Source: Prasinococcaceae sp. CCMP 1430 (taxonomy: Eukaryota > Prasinodermophyta > Palmophyllophyceae > Prasinococcales > Prasinococcaceae). Taken from it: a stretch of DNA of 21,650 nucleotides. The position numbers were made by a program, and so were the translations under genes. Below the pieces are notes generated by a model, which ran no database searches, was not told the origin of the DNA, and saw nothing but the letters and a program-made list of their open reading frames with translations. Position 1 is the stretch's first letter, and every line of letters begins with the position of its first letter. The stretch is from the NCBI GenBank assembly GCA_013416795.1, contig RQSC01000554.1:17194-38843 (forward strand). The letters are read 5' to 3'. Of this stretch, positions 1 through 7,929 are shown piece after piece.

Positions 1-145
1 CGCTCCGCTGCCTCGCGGCGCCGCTGCCTGGGCGCGCCCGTCGTGGCTCGCTTCGCCCCCCAATCGATTCCAATCGCAACGCCGCCGTGCTCGGCTCTTA
101 CTGTGCGCGCGCCCTCGGCCGCCGCCGCCGCGCGCGCGCGCGCGC

Positions 146-1924
146 TCAGCCGATGCGCACGAGCATCTTGTTCTTCTTGCCCGCGGCCAGCAGCACCAGC
201 TTGCCCTCGATGACGTCCTCGTCGGCGATGAGCGCGCCCTCGTCGCCCACCTTGACGTTGTTGACCCGCACGCCGCCCGACTTGATCATGCGCCGCGCGG
301 CGCTCTTGGAGGGCTGCATGCCCGCGGCGACCATCACGTCGAAGACCGGCGCGCCCGCCACGCGCTCCAGCGGCAGCGTGGCGGTGGGCATGTCCTCGGC
401 GATGGCCTCGAGCGTCGCCACGTCCAGCACCGTGTCCGAGCCCGGCTTGAGCGCCTCGGTGGCCGCCAGCGCCGCGCGCAGGCCCTCCTCGCCGTGCACG
501 AAGCGCGTGACCTCCTCGGCGAGCCGCCGCTGGGCGTCGTTGGGCCGGTAGGCGGCCTCGCCCATGCTGGCGGCGATGGCGTCCACCTCCTCCAGCGGCA
601 GGAAGGTGAGCATGCGCAGGAACTTGACGACGTCCGCGTCGGCCGTCTTGAAGATCGCCTGGTAGAACTTGAAGGGGGACAGCTTCTCGGGCGACAGCCA
701 GATGGCGCCGTCCACCGACTTGCCGAACTTGGTGCCGTCGGCCTTGAGGAGCAGGGGGAAGGTCAGCCCGAAGGCGGGCGGGCTGGTGGTGGTGGTGGTG
801 GTGGTGGTGGTGGTCTCCTGCTCCTGCTCCTGCTGCTGCGAGGAGGAGGAGGGCGAGGACGAGGACACCTCCTCCTGCTCCCCTGCCGCCTCCGGGGCGT
901 CCGAGGAGGCGCCCGAGCTCGTCGCCGTCTTGCGGATGAGGTCGGTGCCAGCGGTGATGTTGCCCCACTGGTCGGAGCCGCCGATCTGCACGCGCACGCC
1001 GTGCTCGCGGTGGAGGTGCGCGAAGTCCCACCCCTGGAGCAGCTGGTAGGAGAACTCGGTGAAGCTCATGCCGTCCTCGGAGGACAGGCGCGACTTGACG
1101 CTGTCCTTGTTCATCATGACCGACACGCGCGCGAAGCGCCCGATGTCGCGCAGGAACTCCAGGGCGCTCATGTCGCGGTACCAGCTCATGTTGTCGAGGA
1201 TGGCGATGGAGCCGGCGGTGGCATCGGCGGTGGTGGCGTCGGCGCTCGAGTCGTCCGCGCCCTCTGCCTCCTCCCCGCCCTCCTCCCCCGCGACGACGTC
1301 GACCTCCGCGCGCAGCAGCTTGCCCAGCTGCGCGCCGATGGCGCGCAGGTTGCGCTCCAGGACCTCGTCGTCCATCATGGGCCGCTCGGCGGACTTGCCG
1401 CTCGGGTCGCCGATGCGCGCGGTCGCGCCGCCCACGAGCGCGACCGCGCCGTGGCCGCAGCGGCGGAACCACTCGAGCACCACGATGCCCAGCAGGTTGC
1501 CCAGGTGGAGGGAGTCGGCCGTCGGGTCGAAGCCGCAGTACACGCGGAGGGAGTGATTGTTAGCTGCGGAGCGCAGCGCGTCCTCGGCGGTGACGGCGTC
1601 GATCAGGCCGCGGGAGCGCAGGACGTCGATGATGTTGTTGCTGTTTGAGGAGGGGGTGGTGTTAGGTGGTTGCTGCTGCTGCTGCTGCGAATGCTGCGAA
1701 TGCTGCTGCTGCGAAGACGGGGCGCCCTCGGCGGCGGCGGTGGTGGTGGTGGTGGCGGCGTCGCGAGCGGACGAGCGCACGGGGGAGCACACGGGGGAGC
1801 ACAGGCGGTGCGCCTTGCGGCTGCGGCGCGGCGCAGCAACAACGGGGCGGGACGCGCCGCGCCGGCGCCGGCCGCGCGACGCGAACGCCGAGAAGCGGCG
1901 GCCCGCTTTTGCGGCGAGCAGCAT
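146..1924 (-). CDS. Tyrosyl-tRNA synthetase, bacterial/organellar type
   Basis: This enzyme charges tRNA-Tyr with tyrosine using ATP. It is a 592-residue ORF without introns, from ATG at 1924 to TGA at 146-148. The class I core is clear. YCGFDPTADSLH runs from residue 129 and ends in the HIGH-like HLGN (140-143). GGSDQWGN is at 315-322, and KFGKS, the KMSKS loop, is at 399-403. An S4-type RNA-binding domain follows at about 525-590. The family is usually near 400-430 residues. The excess comes from an Arg/Ser/Ala-rich N-terminal extension with a poly-Gln tract (about residues 1-95), an acidic insert (212-238) and a Ser/Gln/Thr-rich insert (333-384). The extension suggests import into plastid and/or mitochondrion, which is inference. 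The start is the only good upstream ATG; a start nearer residue 98 would remove the extension. The bacterial-type core and C-terminal S4 domain argue against the cytosolic enzyme. Confidence 0.95.
   Translation of the reverse strand: MLLAAKAGRRFSAFASRGRRRRGASRPVVAAPRRSRKAHRLCSPVCSPVRSSARDAATTTTTAAAEGAPSSQQQHSQHSQQQQQQPPNTTPSSNSNNIIDVLRSRGLIDAVTAEDALRSAANNHSLRVYCGFDPTADSLHLGNLLGIVVLEWFRRCGHGAVALVGGATARIGDPSGKSAERPMMDDEVLERNLRAIGAQLGKLLRAEVDVVAGEEGGEEAEGADDSSADATTADATAGSIAILDNMSWYRDMSALEFLRDIGRFARVSVMMNKDSVKSRLSSEDGMSFTEFSYQLLQGWDFAHLHREHGVRVQIGGSDQWGNITAGTDLIRKTATSSGASSDAPEAAGEQEEVSSSSPSSSSQQQEQEQETTTTTTTTTTSPPAFGLTFPLLLKADGTKFGKSVDGAIWLSPEKLSPFKFYQAIFKTADADVVKFLRMLTFLPLEEVDAIAASMGEAAYRPNDAQRRLAEEVTRFVHGEEGLRAALAATEALKPGSDTVLDVATLEAIAEDMPTATLPLERVAGAPVFDVMVAAGMQPSKSAARRMIKSGGVRVNNVKVGDEGALIADEDVIEGKLVLLAAGKKNKMLVRIG
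783..813 (-). repeat. Trinucleotide run encoding poly-Thr in TyrRS
   Basis: A GTG/GTC-type trinucleotide run on the + strand reads as about ten consecutive threonines on the minus strand, preceded by Gln/Glu and Ser runs. It lies between the GGSDQWGN signature and the KFGKS loop and keeps the reading frame. It is probably length-polymorphic. Confidence 0.8.
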
Positions 1925-2263
1925 GGCTTGGCTGCTGCTGCTCGAGTCGAGCCTCTCGCTGGTTTGGGGCGGCGGCTGCGAGGGATGTTGCGAGGGGTGC
2001 GCGCCGCGGGGGGGGGCGCGCGCGCGCGCGCTGTGGCGCGACGCCGTCGCGACGCGGTGCGCGCGACGAAACCCTTGCTGTCATCACGAGCGGTCTTCCA
2101 AAAAATCGTCCGCCTCGCCAGGCGGATTTACGCCCGCCTCAAAATCGTTTTAAGTGAGCGCTGCGTGGGAAAGGGCGTGCGGGTTTACCAGGGCTACTCA
2201 TGGAGATTTTCTTCACCCCCCTCCGCAGTTGCAGCGAGGCGCCGTCGGCGGGGGGCGGCGGAC
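1925..2263. other. Upstream region of TyrRS, no gene seen
   Basis: This GC-rich DNA lies 5' of the TyrRS start. It has a G-run followed by alternating GC at about 2010-2031, and a less GC-rich stretch at 2095-2160. It should hold the TyrRS promoter, but I see no convincing TATA or other core element. Open frames here are shadows of GC-rich composition. Confidence 0.5.
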
Positions 2264-2755
2264 GCACCAGGGTCGACGGATTAGGGGAATAGGGTTGATG
2301 GAGGAAGCGGGGTCGTTGGATTAGGGAATCAGGGTCGAGGGAGGAACCAGGGTCGTGGGATTAGGGCACCAGGGTCGGCGGACGCACCAGGGTCGTGGGA
2401 TTAGGGCACCAGGGTCGACGGACGCACCAGGGTCGTGGGATTAGGGCACCAGGGTCGACGGACGCACCAGGGTCGACGGATTAGGGCACCAGGTCGACGG
2501 ATTAGGGTGTGCTGGGTTTTAATTTTTTCCGCACCAGGGTCGGCGGATTAGGGCACCAGGGTCGGCGGACGCACCAGGGTCGTGGGATTAGGGCACCAGG
2601 GTCGGCGGATTAGGGTGTGCTGGGTTTTAATTTTTTCCGCACCAGGGTCGACGGACGCACCAGGGTCGTGGGATTAGGGCACCAGGGTCGGCGGACGCAC
2701 CAGGGTCGTGGGATTAGGGCACCAGGTCGACGGATTAGGGTGTGCTGGGTTTCTA
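2264..2755. repeat. TTAGGG-like interspersed minisatellite
   Basis: The array is built from two alternating modules. One is a 17-nt module beginning GCACCAGGGTCG and ending ACGGAC or GCGGAC. The other is a 23-nt module that carries GGATTAGGG. A longer variant, GTGTGCTGGGTTTTAATTTT followed by TTCCGCACC, occurs twice (about 2507-2535 and 2616-2645) and starts a third time near 2739. The left end (2283-2350) is more diverged. TTAGGG recurs at least ten times but never as pure tandem hexamers, so this is telomere-like interstitial repeat rather than a telomere. No gene is visible inside it. Confidence 0.9.
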
Positions 2756-3315
2756 ATGGCATATTCAGCCTCGGTTCATATGGGTTATCGGGTCAGAGGA
2801 GGGTCCGCACACGAGCGCATTTCGATGCGGCGGCGGTTCCCCGAGGGGTACGGGGAGCGGATTAGGGCATCGACGCGCGGGCGGCGCGCGCGCTGCGCGC
2901 GCCACTCTTGCTGCTTTGCGCGCCGCCGCGCGCAAAGCAACCCCCGCGGCGTGCGCGCCGCGAGAGTCACCCAGCGGCCTGTTGGGTGTCTCGGCAGCGG
3001 CGAGCGGGCGCCACGGCGCGCGGGGGCGCGGGTGCGATTGCGAGAGATCTGGCGCGCTCTGAATCGGAGGTGCTCACGAGGGACGACGATATTGATGGGG
3101 GGGGAAACGTTGGCTGGCGAGAATGATGCTGCGCGAGGCGTGCGTGCAGGTCGGTTTCGTTTCGGCGGTTCGCCGGCGCACAAGCGCCGCGGCGCGGCGG
3201 ATTGGTATAATTGAAGGTGTTGGGAAAAAAGTGAAAAAAAGTAAAAAAAAAATGTTTATGAGAGGTTTGGTGTGGTGTGGTTTTGATGGTTGTTAATAGA
3301 TGAATGTAAATGTGC
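2756..3315. other. Intergenic, no gene recognised
   Basis: The first 400 bases are GC-rich with palindromic GCGCGC clusters (2880-2960). The last 120 bases (about 3200-3320) are A/T-rich, with A-runs at 3225-3252. That A/T-rich part lies just beyond the 3' end of the minus-strand tRNA gene. Short ORFs here have neither recognisable domains nor sensible starts. Confidence 0.4.
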
Positions 3316-3322
3316 AAAAAAA
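3316..3322 (-). terminator. RNA polymerase III T-run terminator of tRNA-Leu
   Basis: Seven consecutive A on the + strand give TTTTTTT on the minus strand, two bases after the discriminator base of the tRNA gene. This is the usual position and form of a Pol III terminator. Confidence 0.85.
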
Positions 3323-3324
3323 GC

Positions 3325-3437
3325 TGACATCTGCAGGATTCGAACCTGCGCTCTTTCGAACAAGAACCTTAATAGAACATTCGCGACGCACCTGCGCGGC
3401 GAAGCTTGCGCCTTAGACCAAACTCGGCCAAGATGTC
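3325..3437 (-). tRNA. tRNA-Leu (anticodon AAG) with non-canonical intron
   Basis: Read 5'->3' on the minus strand, the parts are as follows. The acceptor stem GACATCT (3437-3431) pairs with AGATGTC (3332-3326), with discriminator A at 3325. The D-arm GCC...GGC lies within a good A box, TGGCCGAGTTTGGTCTAAGG. The T-arm is GCAGG-TTCGAAT-CCTGC and holds a perfect B box, GGTTCGAATCC. A class II variable arm, TTC-GAAA-GAG plus C, is typical of Leu or Ser. The anticodon stem only forms as CAAGA/TCTTG if 31 nt (3404-3374) are removed between positions 30 and 31. The loop then reads TTAAGGT with anticodon AAG at 3370-3368, giving an 82-nt tRNA-Leu. Splicing at the canonical 37/38 site would instead leave a C-T mismatch at 31-39 and anticodon CGC, which does not fit a class II tRNA. 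The tRNA call is firm. The intron position is inferred from pairing. Confidence 0.92.
3374..3404 (-). other. 31-nt insertion (putative intron) in tRNA-Leu anticodon stem
   Basis: The insertion lies between tRNA positions 30 and 31. Removing it restores a five-pair anticodon stem and a standard seven-base loop. Eukaryotic nuclear tRNA introns normally sit at 37/38, so this placement is unusual. Confidence 0.7.
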
Positions 3438-3510
3438 CAGGATGGTTGGCAAGTCGAAATTACTGCTTAAGTTTCAATGTCCACAGAACCGCCTCATCCT
3501 CTCCCCTGTC

Positions 3511-3625
3511 ACACGCGCCGGCGGTGCTCCGCGCGGGGGGATGCGAAGGGACACAGGTCGCAGCGACACACGCGCCGGCGGTGCTCCGCGGGGGGGGGAT
3601 GCGAAGAGGCACAGGTCGCAGCGAT
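3511..3625. repeat. 57/58-bp tandem duplication
   Basis: Two nearly identical copies, 3511-3567 and 3568-3625, each begin ACACGCGCCGGCGGTGCTCC and end with a GGTCGCAGCGA motif. They differ by a G-run length change and a few substitutions. No coding role is evident. Confidence 0.9.
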
Positions 3626-3804
3626 CGCTTTCGCGAGGGCGGCGGGGTGCGACGAACACCCGCGGACTCGTCAATTTTCGTTCGTGTTTTTTTTAATATG
3701 CATTCCATACTACAGTACTGTCATTTCGCGGTGGGTCAAGCGTGGCGGGTGGAGTGGTGGTGGCAGGTGGAGTGGTGGACTGCGAGACTTGTGTTGATGG
3801 TTAG

Positions 3805-4755
3805 CGCTCTGACGAGGCACCTGGTTCGGGGGAAGCCAATGACAATGCCATCAATGCGGCTGCCGAACGCTGGTTCGCCCTCGTGCCCGGCATCACCGAC
3901 GCCCAGAAAAGAAAGGCTTTGAAGCCCAATAGGAAGAAGAAGGACACCCTCCGCGGCCGCCTTTGCGACACACAAGCCGTCCAGAGCGAGCAGCAAGACA
4001 AACTTCAGGAGCTATGGAAGCTCCTCGAGTGTACAGAAAACGACGATGCTCTCTTCAAATTGAAGGTGGCAGGACTCTCGTCATCGGTGACACGCAAGTG
4101 TCTTGCCTCAAAGTTCAATGCATCACAACTTGTTGAACTGGCGAACCTTCTCTTCAACGCCGCTGCCGATGGCCATGAGCCGAGCACCCCCCATCAGCGC
4201 CTCTCTTGTTTCACGCATTGCGGGAGCTTCGTGGCCGTCCTCGACCCGAAACCGAAGAAGGGACGGAAGGGACAAAGGGAGTCGTTCGAGGAGGCGAAGG
4301 TGCGCGTCTCCAGGAGCGCGAAGGCGGCAGCGATCTTGTTTGCGCCAGGCCAGGCAGCCATGTACACATGGCGTAGGATGAGCTGCCTTGGGCGCTCGGG
4401 GTTTTGTGCGCGTTTGCACGAGCCCGGGAGCGAGGAGCGTGCCACCGAGATCGTTGCAAGGGCGAAGGCCCTGCTGCGCGCAGCAGGCTATGAAGACGCC
4501 GACACGGAAGGAACGGCGCACAGCATGACACTCGAAGGCCTCTTCACCACCCTCCGCCATGAAGATGGCCTTCCTGCAGACTTTGTAGCAGTCGCGCAGC
4601 AGTTGTGGGCAGAGCCTCGGCCTGCATCATGGGCCGATGATGAGAAGATGGACTGCTTCCAGAACGGGAAATTCCGCGGGAAATTCGAACGCCTCCTTCG
4701 AGAGCGTCTCGCTGCACGACCGCCGGCGGACGCCGCAGCCGGCCCCCCGGAGTAA
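3805..4755 (+). CDS. Unrecognised protein, 3' exon (5' part missing)
   Basis: The frame opens directly after an in-frame TAG at 3802-3804 and runs to TAA at 4753-4755, about 316 residues. There is no ATG near its beginning; the first possible start near 3883 is GTG. The segment therefore looks like a terminal exon with an acceptor around 3804, or a gene that has lost its 5' end. The protein is helical and charged. It has a lysine/arginine-rich stretch (KPNRKKKDTLRGR) near residue 40 and again near residue 150 (PKPKKGRKGQRESFEEAK), and a Pro/Ala-rich tail. I do not recognise a domain. Base composition is clearly lower in GC than the flanks (for example 4021-4140), and codon use is mixed rather than GC3-rich. 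This could mean a recent arrival or a transposon- or virus-derived gene. The frame is convincing as coding; the function is unknown. Confidence 0.6.
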   Translation, partial: RSDEAPGSGEANDNAINAAAERWFALVPGITDAQKRKALKPNRKKKDTLRGRLCDTQAVQSEQQDKLQELWKLLECTENDDALFKLKVAGLSSSVTRKCLASKFNASQLVELANLLFNAAADGHEPSTPHQRLSCFTHCGSFVAVLDPKPKKGRKGQRESFEEAKVRVSRSAKAAAILFAPGQAAMYTWRRMSCLGRSGFCARLHEPGSEERATEIVARAKALLRAAGYEDADTEGTAHSMTLEGLFTTLRHEDGLPADFVAVAQQLWAEPRPASWADDEKMDCFQNGKFRGKFERLLRERLAARPPADAAAGPPE

Positions 4756-5101
4756 GACACACCACAGATGCACCCCGTCGCTCCCAAGGCCCCTCGCCAC
4801 GCACCCTCGCACAGCACCCGCCCGAGCAACCCCCCCTTCCCCTCCCCTTGTCCGCCGCCTGCGATCCTGCCCCCGACCTCCACCTCCGCGCCATGAGGAC
4901 GGCGCAGACCGCATCGCCGCCGGCGTCCCGTCGTCCGCGATCCCGAGCGTGAGCTGCTCGCGCTGCTCCGCGTAGGGGTGAGGACAGCTCAGTGGGAAGG
5001 GCGCGGCGTCGACGTGCGGCTCCACCGCGTCCCGCCCCGGGCGCGCCGGAGCGTCGGAGGCAGTGTGCGCGAGCGCATCCACGGGCCTCTCCCGGTCACG
5101 C
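4756..5101. other. Intergenic, no gene seen
   Basis: This C-rich, low-complexity DNA follows the stop of the unrecognised gene. Open frames on both strands are rich in Pro, Arg and Ala with no domain. No terminator or promoter motif stands out. Confidence 0.4.
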
Positions 5102-5300
5102 CCGGGTTCGGGTCGCGCGCAAGCACCCGCAGACCTTGGCCAGGGGCACGGCATCGCCAGCAGCTCCGCCAGCAGCTCGCCAGCAGCTCCGCCAGCAGCT
5201 CCTCCGCCAGCAGCTCCGCCAGCAGCAGCTCCGCCAGCAGCTCCAAGGCCAGCGTGGGGGGCAGGCGCGCCCACCGTGGTGGGCAAGGGCGTCATCATCA
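5102..5300. repeat. Diverged duplicate segment, copy 1 (expanded)
   Basis: This segment matches 6415-6545. Both carry a GACCTTGGCC or AACCTTGGCC core, a run of GCCAGCAGCTC units, and an identical 27-nt block (5265-5291 and 6517-6543) holding CCCACCGTGGTGGGCAAGGG. Copy 1 is longer because its GCCAGCAGCTCC unit is expanded to about eight imperfect repeats at 5155-5244. The minus strand of both copies can encode a similar Leu/Ala-rich peptide (LAxELLAEL), so they may be relics of one exon. I cannot assign a gene. Confidence 0.7.
5155..5244. repeat. GCCAGCAGCTCC short tandem repeat
   Basis: About eight imperfect copies of a 9-15 nt unit based on GCCAGCAGCTCC. The only other copy in the window, at about 6482-6500, has two units. 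Confidence 0.85.
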
Positions 5301-6414
5301 ATGCACCCTCGCCGCACTGCCCCCCCCCCCCCACCGCGCCCATGGCGGTCCCAGCGGCCGCTGCGGCGTTCTGGCCGCGTTCGGAAGTCCGCTCGGCTCT
5401 GCTGCTTGCCGCGCGCCGCGCGCATGTTCGCCGCCGACGCCACCCCGGGCGCCTCCGACGGCCCCACCGAGCGTGGCCCCTCTCAGCGCCGTGGGGAGAC
5501 GCAGCGCGTGCGCGCAGCCGCCGCCGCCGGGCTCCTCGCTGTCCTCAGGGCGGCACCACCGCGTCGGCATGCATCGGCGGCTGCTCCTGTCGTGTCCGGA
5601 AGGCCGCGCGCGCCATGTAAAATCTCCCGGGCCATGGCTGGCGCGACCCTCCTGAACGGCTCTCGCAACGACGAGTGTGCTGTGCCTTTTGCCCCCCTCA
5701 TCGCGGAGAGCGGCGTGGCGAAGGGCGCCCAGCGGCGCTGCGGCCGCGCCACCAGCTCGCGCGCCATGGCGAAGGGCGTCCAGCGGCGCTGCGGCCGAGC
5801 CACCAGCTCGCGCGACAGCAGCAGATTCGCCCGCGGCAATCGCTTCGCCCACGCGCATGCGCGTCGGTCCAGGCCCGGGCATGCCGCGGGCGGGCTTGCG
5901 GGGTGCAGCCCCATCCGCGACCAGCCGCTTCGCGCGGAAGCAGGATCGATCCGTGCGGGCGCCTCGCGCGCCCAAGTGCCAGTCCAGAGAGAGCGCTGAC
6001 ACGGCCCCGGAGCACAGCGTTCTGGTTGTGGGCGCAGGTCGTGGCGCCAGCGCGACCGCATCCACGAGCGGTGGAGGAAAGTCGGGTACTTGCAAGGGGG
6101 GCAAGGCTGGTGGAGGGAAGACGGCGCATGAGGCAGCAAGGTCCGCATCCACGACGAGGCGCGAAACATCCGAGCAGTCGCTCGAGCACCCACTTTGGGC
6201 GAGCGCTGGGTCGTCCCACGCAGGCGCGGCGTGCGTGCGGCATCGCGCGCCCCGTGGCGGCAGCTCAAGCACCCGCCACGCCTCGTCCGGTGAGGCGGGG
6301 TTGGAGGGCGCGAGAGCGCACGAGGGCAGCACGACGCACGATGACGGTCGCGTTGCAGAGCGCCGGCGGTGTCGCCGCCGTGCGCGCCCTCGCCACCGAT
6401 ACCGGACGCGCGCT
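5301..6414. other. GC-rich DNA without an assignable gene
   Basis: Long open frames exist on both strands (a minus frame of 380 codons covers 5298-6440), but they overlap in several frames. They are dominated by Arg, Ala, Pro and Gly and show no domain, as expected from high GC alone. If anything is coding it is more likely on the minus strand, as downstream sequence of the kinase gene. I could not support that. Confidence 0.4.
5715..5816. repeat. 51-bp tandem duplication
   Basis: Two copies (5715-5765 and 5766-5816) share GTGGCGAAGGGCG or ATGGCGAAGGGCG at the start and CACCAGCTCGCGCG near the end, with about four differences. The period is a multiple of three and the minus frame stays open across it. 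Confidence 0.85.
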
Positions 6415-6545
6415 CGGTGTGCGCGCGAAACCACCCACAAACCTTGGCCGGAGGCACGACATCGGTGCTGAGGTGCGAGCCCAGCTCCGCCAGCAGCTCG
6501 AAGGCCAACGTGGGCAGCGCGCCCACCGTGGTGGGCAAGGGCGCG
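6415..6545. repeat. Diverged duplicate segment, copy 2 (compact)
   Basis: This is the compact partner of 5102-5300, ending in the same 27-nt block. On the minus strand it is open as a peptide containing PLPTTVGALP and LAFELLAELG. It is followed by a possible donor, AAGGTTTGTG, and preceded by a possible acceptor near 6570. It could be an exon of a minus-strand gene downstream of the kinase. No family is recognised. Confidence 0.55.
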
Positions 6546-6751
6546 TCGGCGTCACCCGTCTCGCAGAATCGGCGCAGCTCGGTAGGGCGGTGCTACGACC
6601 TGCCCGCTTGCTCGGCCCGCACCGAGATCTCAGCGCAGAGCGGTCGGCGCTCGGCCTTGTCGCGCTCGGCCTTGTCGCGTTCGGTCTCGTCGCGTTCGGC
6701 CTTCTCCTCGGCGCTGGCGGACGCGGCGGACAGGTCGATCACGCCCTCGCA

Positions 6752-6987
6752 GCGCACGGCGTCCAGCGCGGCCTCGGTGCCGAGCCCGTGCGCGGCGGCA
6801 GCGCTGCCGCGTCGCTCGGCGAGGGGTGCGCGTCCAGCGTCCAGCGCGGCCTCGCTTTCGAGCTCGTGCGCGGCGGCAGCTGCCGCGTCGCCCGGCGGGG
6901 GGTGCGCGTCCAGCGTCCAGCGCGGCCTCACTTTCGAGCTCGTGCGCGGCGGCAGCGCTGCCGCGTCGCTCGGCGAGGGGTGCGCGT
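6752..6987. repeat. 76-78-bp tandem array, three copies
   Basis: The core GTCCAGCGCGGCCTC starts at 6761, 6839 and 6915. Each unit also contains GTGCGCGGCGGCAGC and CCGCGTCGC. The array ends at the N at 6988. Such an array next to a gap suggests that the assembly collapsed or broke here. Confidence 0.88.
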
Positions 6988-6988
6988 N
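6988..6988. other. Assembly gap inside kinase gene (single N)
   Basis: The kinase reading frame stops resembling a kinase exactly at this N, and tandem repeat begins on the other side. The N probably stands for sequence of unknown length. Confidence 0.75.
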
Positions 6989-7720
6989 AGGATGTCGCGC
7001 GTACTCTTGCCCTTGTGGTCAGCGTACGGCACATCGCGCGCGAAGCACTCCCAGCACAGCATGCCGAGGCCGTACACGTCGGACGCCTCGCTGTTGGACT
7101 CGCCCGCCAGCAGCTCGGGCGCCATCCAGAACGGCGTCCCCACCGCAGAGCGCCGGCCAGCGCCCAGCATGCGGCCTTTCGTCGATGAGAGGCCGAAGTC
7201 GGACAGCTTGCAGTCAAAGCTGTCGTTCACGAGCACGTTGGCGGCTTTGATATCGCCTGTGGGCGCGTGCGCAGGGTGCGAGAGGGGCGAGGGGAGGCAA
7301 TACAAGAGCACACGGGAGGGACGCGCAGCGTCAGCGAAGGTGCCAGTAGTCATAGTAGCAAACAGATGCCAGGGACCTTTCCCCCGTGCAGGCGGCGACG
7401 CAGCGCGTAGCATCTTTTCTCTTTCTTGCACGCACCGTGTATGATGGGCTCCTTGCCGCTGTGCAGGTAGCGCATGCCGCACACGACGTCGCGCACCATG
7501 CCGATGAGCAGCGAGGCGGGCAGGTCGGCCGTCGGGTTGAGCAGAAGGTCCCGCAGCGTTCCCCTGGGCATGTACTCAAGAACGAGCAGCGGGTCGGCCT
7601 CCTTGGTGGCTCCAAGCACGGTGACGATGTTCGGATGACGGAGGCGCACCATGAGGCGAATCTCGCGTTTGAAGATGTTGGCCAGCCGCGCGCTCGACAG
7701 CCGCTTGCCGGCGCCCGTGC
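6989..7720 (-). CDS. Protein kinase, tyrosine-kinase-like (TKL/Raf-like), partial
   Basis: A Ser/Thr-type kinase catalytic domain is read over two exons, 7436-7720 and 6989-7256. The 179-nt intron (7257-7435, GTGCGT...CACAG) is in phase 1. Visible in order are the helix C glutamate in FKREIRLM, the subdomain IV/V text HPNIVTVLGA and LLVLEYMPRGTL, then YLHSG, catalytic loop HGDIKAANVL (HGD formed across the splice), DFG in KLSDFGLSS, GTPFWMAPE and SDVYGLGMLCWE. The TKL placement rests on EYMPRGTL, DIKAANVLV and the DVYGLGMLCWE block. The catalytic loop has Gly in place of Arg (HGD), so this is a non-RD kinase. The last third of the C-lobe is lost at the N at 6988. The glycine loop and VAVK lysine are not seen: the N-lobe enters around 7720 after a candidate CAG acceptor, and upstream DNA is repeats. 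The 5' end is therefore uncertain, and the gene may be a fragment. Confidence 0.85.
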
Positions 7721-7929
7721 CTGATGCTGCTGTCCCGCCGCATCCGAGTCCCAGATTGCCTGACTGGCTGCCCGTGCCGCTCCCAATCGAGAGGCAACCA
7801 AGCGAGACGCACGAGCCGAAGTGGGCCCGCTTCACGCAACCGATGTCACCGCCACTGCGACTGCCAACACTGCCACTGCCGCTGCCACGACTCGTACTAC
7901 TGCCGAGACCACAGCCACTACCGCGCACA

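Noticed and set aside
494-1648. Plus-strand 384-codon frame opposite the TyrRS gene
   Set aside because: It is the antisense shadow of the TyrRS frame, with Gly and Leu runs from the complementary triplet repeats and no domain.
3712-3721. ACAGTACTGT palindrome, and similar CTACAGTA strings near 9640 and just outside the right arm at 20566, as shared transposon ends
   Set aside because: The similarity is only about ten bases, and no paired end is found for the copies at 3712 and 9640. I could not build an element from them.
5298-6440. Minus-strand 380-codon frame and overlapping + frames as a large gene
   Set aside because: Several frames are open at once, all rich in Arg, Ala and Pro, with no domain and no convincing start. 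This is the expected effect of high GC.
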